Assembly (NCBI GenBank): GCA_021299565.1
Contig: JAJTHA010000040.1
Location: 1 to 6,465 of the forward strand
Length of the DNA: 6,465 bases
Direction: 5' to 3'
Source of the DNA: Candidatus Caenarcanales bacterium
Lineage (GTDB): Bacteria; Cyanobacteriota; Vampirovibrionia; LMEP-6097
The notes beneath the pieces were generated by a model, which was given only the letters and a program-made list of their open reading frames with translations, had not been told where the DNA came from and searched no databases. Positions within the stretch are counted from its first letter, which is position 1, and every line of letters starts with the position of its first letter. Of this stretch, positions 1 through 5,200 are shown in pieces. The translations under genes and the position numbers were made by a program.

Positions 1-1
1 G

Positions 2-283
2 ACTAGTGTTTCTACTATCCCAAACTCTCATGGATTTATTCGAGTCCAGGGCAGTGGAGCTCCGGTTCAACTTAGTTCTTCGCCGCAAATTTCAACTGGT
101 GCTGATGGACAATTAATGGTACTCAAAGGTTCACACAACACTAACACTCTTAACCTCATCTCCAAAAACGGCGTCACACTAAACGAATCTACCGAATTTA
201 AAATGGGACAAAAAGACCTCATCTTCCTTTTCTTTGATGCTGATGACAATGAATGGATTGAAATGGGTAGGTCAGATAATTAA
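2..283 (+). CDS. C-terminal end of a tail-fibre-like surface protein (5' truncated)
   Basis: This frame is open from the window edge and ends at TAA 281-283, giving the last 93 residues of a protein whose start lies upstream. The residues match the C-terminal ~90 residues of the next gene (367-2256) along their whole length. Shared positions include VxLSSxPQ, ADGQL, a KG pair, NT, a glycine-hydrophobic-x-L turn, DA-DNEW-E and the terminal RSD. It is therefore a paralogous C-terminal domain rather than a chance frame. From memory, similar ends (DGQ...L...DTLxLxYD...WxExxRS) close many phage-fibre-like bacterial surface proteins, and a cap or trimerising tip is a reasonable guess. No cysteine is present. 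The next gene follows after 83 bp on the same strand with no convincing terminator between, so the two may share a transcript. The function of the missing part cannot be judged. Confidence 0.88.
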   Translation, partial: TSVSTIPNSHGFIRVQGSGAPVQLSSSPQISTGADGQLMVLKGSHNTNTLNLISKNGVTLNESTEFKMGQKDLIFLFFDADDNEWIEMGRSDN

Positions 284-366
284 AAGTATTGAAATCAATC
301 ATTTGATGTATCTGACAACGACTAATAATGGTCGACTTGTCTCATTAGGGTTAAAAAACTCAAACA
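284..366 (+). other. Intergenic gap with a weak promoter candidate and no terminator
   Basis: This 83-bp AT-rich gap separates two paralogous genes. I see no GC-rich hairpin followed by a T run. The only small stem, ATCAA/TTGAT at 294-307, is 5 bp and AT-only. A poor promoter-like pair exists: TTGATG (303-308) and AATAAT (324-329) with a 15-bp spacer, which is short and has an imperfect -10. The last bases before the ATG at 367 are A-rich (TTAAAAAACTCAAACA). The nearest purine-rich stretch, TAGGG at 346-350, is 16 bp from the start, too far for a normal Shine-Dalgarno sequence. Confidence 0.3.
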
Positions 367-2256
367 ATGAAAAAGATCCAAAAAATTCTTTTCATAACAC
401 TTATAGGGCTGCTAAATATTGGCCCTGGATTTACATCGAGCAATGGTCAAGATGAAATTATCCCCGCACCAAGAAACCTTGGTATCAATTTCAGAAACCC
501 TCAACACAAACTAGTTGTAAACGGGACAACACTGATCAAAGGCGCTGTTACTATCGCAGATGGCACACAAGCCACTGGTTATATTCTTGCCACTGATAAT
601 AATGGTGTTGCCTCATGGGCTTCAGCCGGTTCATTAAGTGGACTTAGTGAATGGACAGACGCAGGCACTTTTCTGAGACCACAAGATCTATCTGGAGAAG
701 AAGATATTGTCATTGGTGGTACAACAACTGGAGCTGCAGATATTTTATTAGATAAATCAGGCGCTGCAATTTTCAATCAGCAAAAAAACAATGCAGATTT
801 TCGTATAGTAGGTCAAACAGTAGATAATTTATTTTTTACTGATGCATCAACAAATAGAATCGGTATCAACAACGCTAGTCCAGCAGCTCTACTTGACATT
901 GGCAATGGCACGGCAAATTTCATTGATGGAGTCAATGATTTAATTGTAGGAGACGATGTTGAAGTTGACGGAACAGTTTTTGCCAATAAATTCAATGGCG
1001 GCACTTTTTATGGTAACGGTAGACATCTCACTGGAATCGTTGGACTTACCGCTGCAGGCTCAACAGGACAAATTCAATTTTACAATGGTGGTGCTCTAGG
1101 AGCCAACTGGAGACTACACTGGAGCAAAGCCAATTATAGACTAGGTCTTGCCAACCCGAACCCGGACACTTTATTAGATATTAATGGAGCGACTACTTAT
1201 AGAGAAATGGGTGAGCCCTTAAATCCAGACGAAGACGCCGCTGTATTCTGGTTATCAAATAGCACCGGCAATGGTGATGATGCAGACTTCATGGCAAAAG
1301 TTACAGAAGGCGGAGTCACCAAAGTCTTTACTATTATTGACTTTGATAAAGATCCTTTCAATCCTGAATTCAATGGCATGACTTTAAACGGACTAACCGC
1401 AGATAGACTAGTCAAAACCGATTCAAACAAAAAGCTAGCTAGCGTTTCAGAAATCAGAATAGACGGTACAGGCAATGTTGGTATCGGCACAAGCAATCCT
1501 TCTTCAAAACTTGATGTCAACGGCAAAACTACCACAGTCAATTTCAAAATGACTACTGGAGCGACTACGGGCTATCTCTTACAATCCGATGCAACAGGAA
1601 ACGCGACTTGGGTTAATCCAACATCAATCACCTCAAACGCTGCTGCTGGCAACAATACAGAGATTCAGTTCAATAGCAGTGGTGCTTTTGCCGCAAGCCC
1701 TAATCTCACTTGGGACGGCACTAGACTCTATGGGCTTGGTATTAGCGCAGGAGCGGGAACGGTTTCAAGTCCTAGTTATTCATTTGCGGGAGACACTGAT
1801 ACTGGTTTTTATAGACCCGTTGCGAATAATTTTGGATTTGTAGTAGGAGGTCAAGAAGCGATTAGAATCAACTCTTCTGCACAAGTAGGTTTTGGCAAAC
1901 TCAATCCTCAAGCAACTGCTGATGTCAATGGCAGTCTTGCACTCAAAAGCTCTGGCATACAAACAATGTTTGCTGCAACGACTCTAAGTCCAAGCAAAAG
2001 TATTATGAAAGTTGCTAGTAACTCAGGAGCTGTTAATCTCTCATCTAACCCACAAGTTTCACTTACAGGAATTGCCGATGGACAATTGTTAATTATCAAA
2101 GGTACGTCTAATGCAAACACTGTACGATTCAATGATGGAGCGGGTTTATCCCTAAAAGATAATACATTCGTTGTACTAGGTAATAAAGATACTCTAGTCC
2201 TGATGTATGATGCTGGAGATAATGAGTGGCTAGAAGTTATGCGCTCCGATAAATAG
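367..2256 (+). CDS. Secreted modular tail-fibre-like surface protein, 629 aa
   Basis: A complete gene ending in TAG. An in-frame TAA at 352-354 makes ATG 367 the first possible ATG, and it gives a signal peptide: MKKIQK, then a hydrophobic run to about residue 22, with likely cleavage near residues 25-27. There is no lipobox and no cysteine anywhere. Residues 26-53 form a leader shared with the next gene. The middle is a chain of motifs known from phage tail fibres and related bacterial surface proteins: GYILATDNNGVASW (71-84), a GEEDIVIGG segment (110-118), GNGRHLTGI (216-224), IQFYNGG (236-242), VGIGTSNPSSKLDVNG (371-386), GYLLQSDATGNATW (402-415), IQFNSSG (433-439) and a SFAGDTDTGFYRP box (472-484). 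Residues ~539-629 match the end of the upstream gene. No S74 intramolecular chaperone, enzyme motif, LPXTG or C-terminal membrane anchor is visible. The role is probably structural or adhesive outside the cell. Coding and family are secure; the adhesive role is inference. Confidence 0.93.
   Translation: MKKIQKILFITLIGLLNIGPGFTSSNGQDEIIPAPRNLGINFRNPQHKLVVNGTTLIKGAVTIADGTQATGYILATDNNGVASWASAGSLSGLSEWTDAGTFLRPQDLSGEEDIVIGGTTTGAADILLDKSGAAIFNQQKNNADFRIVGQTVDNLFFTDASTNRIGINNASPAALLDIGNGTANFIDGVNDLIVGDDVEVDGTVFANKFNGGTFYGNGRHLTGIVGLTAAGSTGQIQFYNGGALGANWRLHWSKANYRLGLANPNPDTLLDINGATTYREMGEPLNPDEDAAVFWLSNSTGNGDDADFMAKVTEGGVTKVFTIIDFDKDPFNPEFNGMTLNGLTADRLVKTDSNKKLASVSEIRIDGTGNVGIGTSNPSSKLDVNGKTTTVNFKMTTGATTGYLLQSDATGNATWVNPTSITSNAAAGNNTEIQFNSSGAFAASPNLTWDGTRLYGLGISAGAGTVSSPSYSFAGDTDTGFYRPVANNFGFVVGGQEAIRINSSAQVGFGKLNPQATADVNGSLALKSSGIQTMFAATTLSPSKSIMKVASNSGAVNLSSNPQVSLTGIADGQLLIIKGTSNANTVRFNDGAGLSLKDNTFVVLGNKDTLVLMYDAGDNEWLEVMRSDK
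442..525 (+). repeat. N-terminal leader motif shared with gene 3 (copy in gene 2)
   Basis: Residues 26-53 of the 629-aa protein, directly after the signal peptide, align with residues 26-52 of the next protein (2358-2438). Identical positions include NGQ at the start, then IPA, NLG, and KL-x-x-NG at the end. The two signal peptides themselves differ. Conservation right after the cleavage site suggests a shared anchoring or capping role, which is inferred. Confidence 0.75.
1981..2253 (+). repeat. C-terminal cap-like domain, paralogous to the end of gene 1
   Basis: Residues 539-629 of the 629-aa protein align without large gaps to the 93 residues encoded by 2-280. Conserved features are a GAVNLSSNPQ-type strand, ADGQL followed by KG, NT, a glycine-rich turn, a LGNKDTLVLMYD-type strand and DNEWLE ending in RSD plus one residue. 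At DNA level only short runs remain identical (for example GATGGACAATT), so this is an old duplication rather than recent gene conversion. The pattern suggests a beta-sandwich tip or trimerisation unit; no structure is known to me for this exact domain. Confidence 0.8.
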
Positions 2257-2263
2257 TGGCATA

Positions 2264-2287
2264 AGCATTATGAGCCCCCATAATGCT
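2264..2287 (+). promoter_or_regulatory. Perfect 9-bp hairpin that includes the gene 3 start codon
   Basis: AGCATTATG (2264-2272) and CATAATGCT (2279-2287) are exact reverse complements around a 6-base loop AGCCCC (2273-2278). The ATG start of the following gene (2283-2285) lies inside the right arm. The stem begins 8 bases after the TAG of the upstream gene (2254-2256). It is not followed by a T run on either strand, so it does not look like an intrinsic terminator. A ribosome finishing the upstream gene would be expected to open the left arm, so the sequence fits translational coupling. The repeat is directly seen; the regulatory role is inferred. Confidence 0.55.
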
Positions 2288-5200
2288 AAAACGCATACTA
2301 ATACTACTTTTGGTGTATTCGTCACTTACGCGAGTTGATGCGTTTACCGACACGGGCAACGGGCAAATTTTTATTCCAGCAAACAAAAATCTTGGACTAG
2401 GTATCAAAAATACCAATAGTAAATTAACTATCAACGGCAATATCGCCATCAAAGAAACAACAAGACCTAACCAAAATACTAACCACGGCAAATTATACGT
2501 CAACGGTACAACATCAAACTTGATGTTTCTAGATGATAACAACAATCAATATGATTTATTGACTGTTGTTGGAGGTGGAGGCAGCATCGGCATTGATACT
2601 CTAGATGGTCTTGATTCTAGTCAGTTTTTACGTTCAGACACCAGTGATCAATTCACTTCTGGGACTCTCACCATAGCAACTGGCACTAATTTAAATATTG
2701 ATGGAGAACTTGCTGTTGCAGACACCAATATCTCTCTAACCGGTGCTTCAACAACTTTCACAGCTACAGGAGCGATGACTCTTAGTCCAGCGGCTGGCAC
2801 TAATTTGAATATAAACACTTCTGGCGCTGGTGATTTAGCAGTTAACACAAATCAATTTTATGTTGATAGTTCTACTAGCAATATTGGACTAGGCAACACA
2901 AGCCCTGTTTCTAAATTGGATGTTCGAGGAACACTCACCACCAATGGTTTTGCGATGGCAACTGGTGCCGCCAATAATTATTTATTAAAAACAGATGCTG
3001 CTGGTAATGCAAGTTGGGCAGATCCCAATAGCATCACTGTCAATAATACAGATACACTTGATGGCATAGACTCTAATCAATTTTTGCGTTCAGATACAAG
3101 CGATCAATTTACTTCAGGCACTCTTACTACAAACACTGGGACTATTTTAAGAGTTAATGGCGATAGTTATTTCACTAACCATCTTAATTTACCTTTAGGT
3201 CAAAATATTGTTTTGGTCAAAGGCTTGAACATAAACGGAGCAGCTGCTGAAGATGGTTTCAGAATCAGAATGAAACCTGCTTATATTAATTCAATACGTG
3301 ATGCTGTCCTCTTCGAAAAACTAGAGACTGATTCTAATTATCCTGGAGGCTTTGCTTTTAGTACAACTGATCGCAATGGCACTCAAGCAAATGCTTTTAC
3401 CATAAGTGGTTCGGGGGACTTCGCTAGAGTTGGAATCAATGAAAAAAACCCACAAAATATTTTACAAGCGAGAGGTTTCAGCAGTGCGACTATTGCACTA
3501 GGCGACAAAGAAACAGCTGAAACTGGCTGGAGAGAATTTGCTTTATTGGGTAGGCGCAATAATGGCTCTACATTGAAAAAATGGAGCTTTGGTAATCTTG
3601 CAGATAAATCTCTACAAGGACAAAATTTATTTTACATTTATCAATATACTAATAATGGCGATCAGTTTGTTCATCCAACCAATATCAATGAAGGTGTTTA
3701 TCGTTTGATTATTAACGACAATGGACAATTCGCTTTTGGCTACAATGATTATGATCACGTGCCTGCAATTTTTGATTTCGCTTTTAATGGAACTGGCATG
3801 CTCGATAGCGCACTAACCATCAAAGAAGCTTCTAGAACAAGTTTCACCTCTAACTACGGCAGGCTATACACCAATGGAACAACATCAAATTTGATGTTTT
3901 TGGATGACAGTGGCAATCAATATGATTTACTAGTAGGAGTTGGAGCTCCAGCAAACAACGCTACTACAGTTGATGGCATCGACTCTTTGCAATTTTTACG
4001 TTCAGACACAAGTGATGTTTTTACAAGTGGTACTCTTACTATCAAAAACGGTACGACATTTAGAGTCAATGGCAATCTAGCTATCGCAGACAATAATATT
4101 TTATTTAATTCCCCTACTGGAGTGACTTTTACTCCAGAAGCAGGACAAAGCTTGAGAACCAATACTGTGAGCACTGGGGATTTTGCTGTCAACAATAATC
4201 AATTGTATTTTGATACTTCCGCTAGCCGCATAGGCATTGGCTTCAATAATCCAAACTCCAAACTTACAGTGAATGGAAATATTGATTTGCGTGAAATCAC
4301 GGCAACAACTGCTTCTAGCAACACGGGCGAACTTTTTGTTCAAAACAACAATAGTGAATTGTATTTTGATGCGGATGATCAGAATGCTTTGCAGTTGACG
4401 AATAATGGTGTACTAAATTTCGCATCAGTGAAAATTGATACTTTAAGTGATGGAATTTCTGATGATACAACGACAGTGTTTTTAGGTAAGTCTTCTGGCA
4501 AAATTGGTTCAAGCTACTCTGTAGCAGTTGGTATAGATGCTTTAAAACAAAATGACTCAGACTCCTTAAATAATATTGCGATAGGCTACAAAGCCCTAAC
4601 AAACAATAATAATGGAGATCGAAATATTGCGATTGGCTATAATTCAATCACAAACAGTCAGAATGCTAGTGACACGATAGGAATTGGTTACCAAACTTTT
4701 TATGCCACCGGTAATCATTATGCTAGTACTGGAACTGGTCTTTTAGCATTTGGCTCACCTTTCGGATATTTATCTCCTCTACTATCAAGACATGACAGCT
4801 ATCATAATTCAGGACTAGGATATATGTCGTTTTTGCATAATCATAATGGTTCGTATAATACTGCTGCAGGTACCGCAGTCTTAGCAAGTAATTATAATGG
4901 GGATTATAATAGCGCATTTGGTTACCAGTCCTTGGGTGGTTATTTTTCAAGTTCAAATACGTCAGTAGGTTATCAGGCTCTTTTTCAGCAGCAGAATGGA
5001 CAGAATATGACCGCAATTGGTAACTCCGCAATTTATTCATGTAATTCTGGGAACAATTGTAACAATGGCACAGCTCTAGGCTACAATGCTTATGGCTATG
5101 GGATTGGAGTAAGTAATCAAGCGAGAGAATTCACACATATTGGCTACGCAAGCGGTATGCACAGTTATAGCGGCACAAGAAACACTGGCTTCGGGAGTCA

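Noticed and set aside
294..307. Small inverted repeat ATCAA/TTGAT after gene 1
   Set aside because: Five AT-rich pairs without a T run are expected by chance.
234..455. Plus-strand 73-codon frame spanning the gene 1/gene 2 gap
   Set aside because: It overlaps the real end of gene 1 and the signal peptide of gene 2 in another frame and resembles nothing.
782..788. A7 tract in gene 2 as a phase-variation switch
   Set aside because: Seven A's encoding Q-K-N in AT-rich DNA is unremarkable and too short to argue slippage.
1434..1443. 10-bp palindrome GCTAGCTAGC
   Set aside because: It lies inside gene 2 coding sequence (K-L-A-S codons), is single in the window and has no context.
1589..1843. 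Plus-strand 84-codon frame inside gene 2
   Set aside because: It is an out-of-frame shadow within a continuous domain chain.
2264..2287. Intrinsic terminator between genes 2 and 3
   Set aside because: The stem is AT-rich and followed by TAAAACG, with no T run, and it includes the next start codon.
2270..2338. ATG in the left arm of the hairpin opening a 22-codon frame
   Set aside because: It has no signal peptide or ribosome site and overlaps the gene 3 start out of frame; a leader-peptide role has no support.
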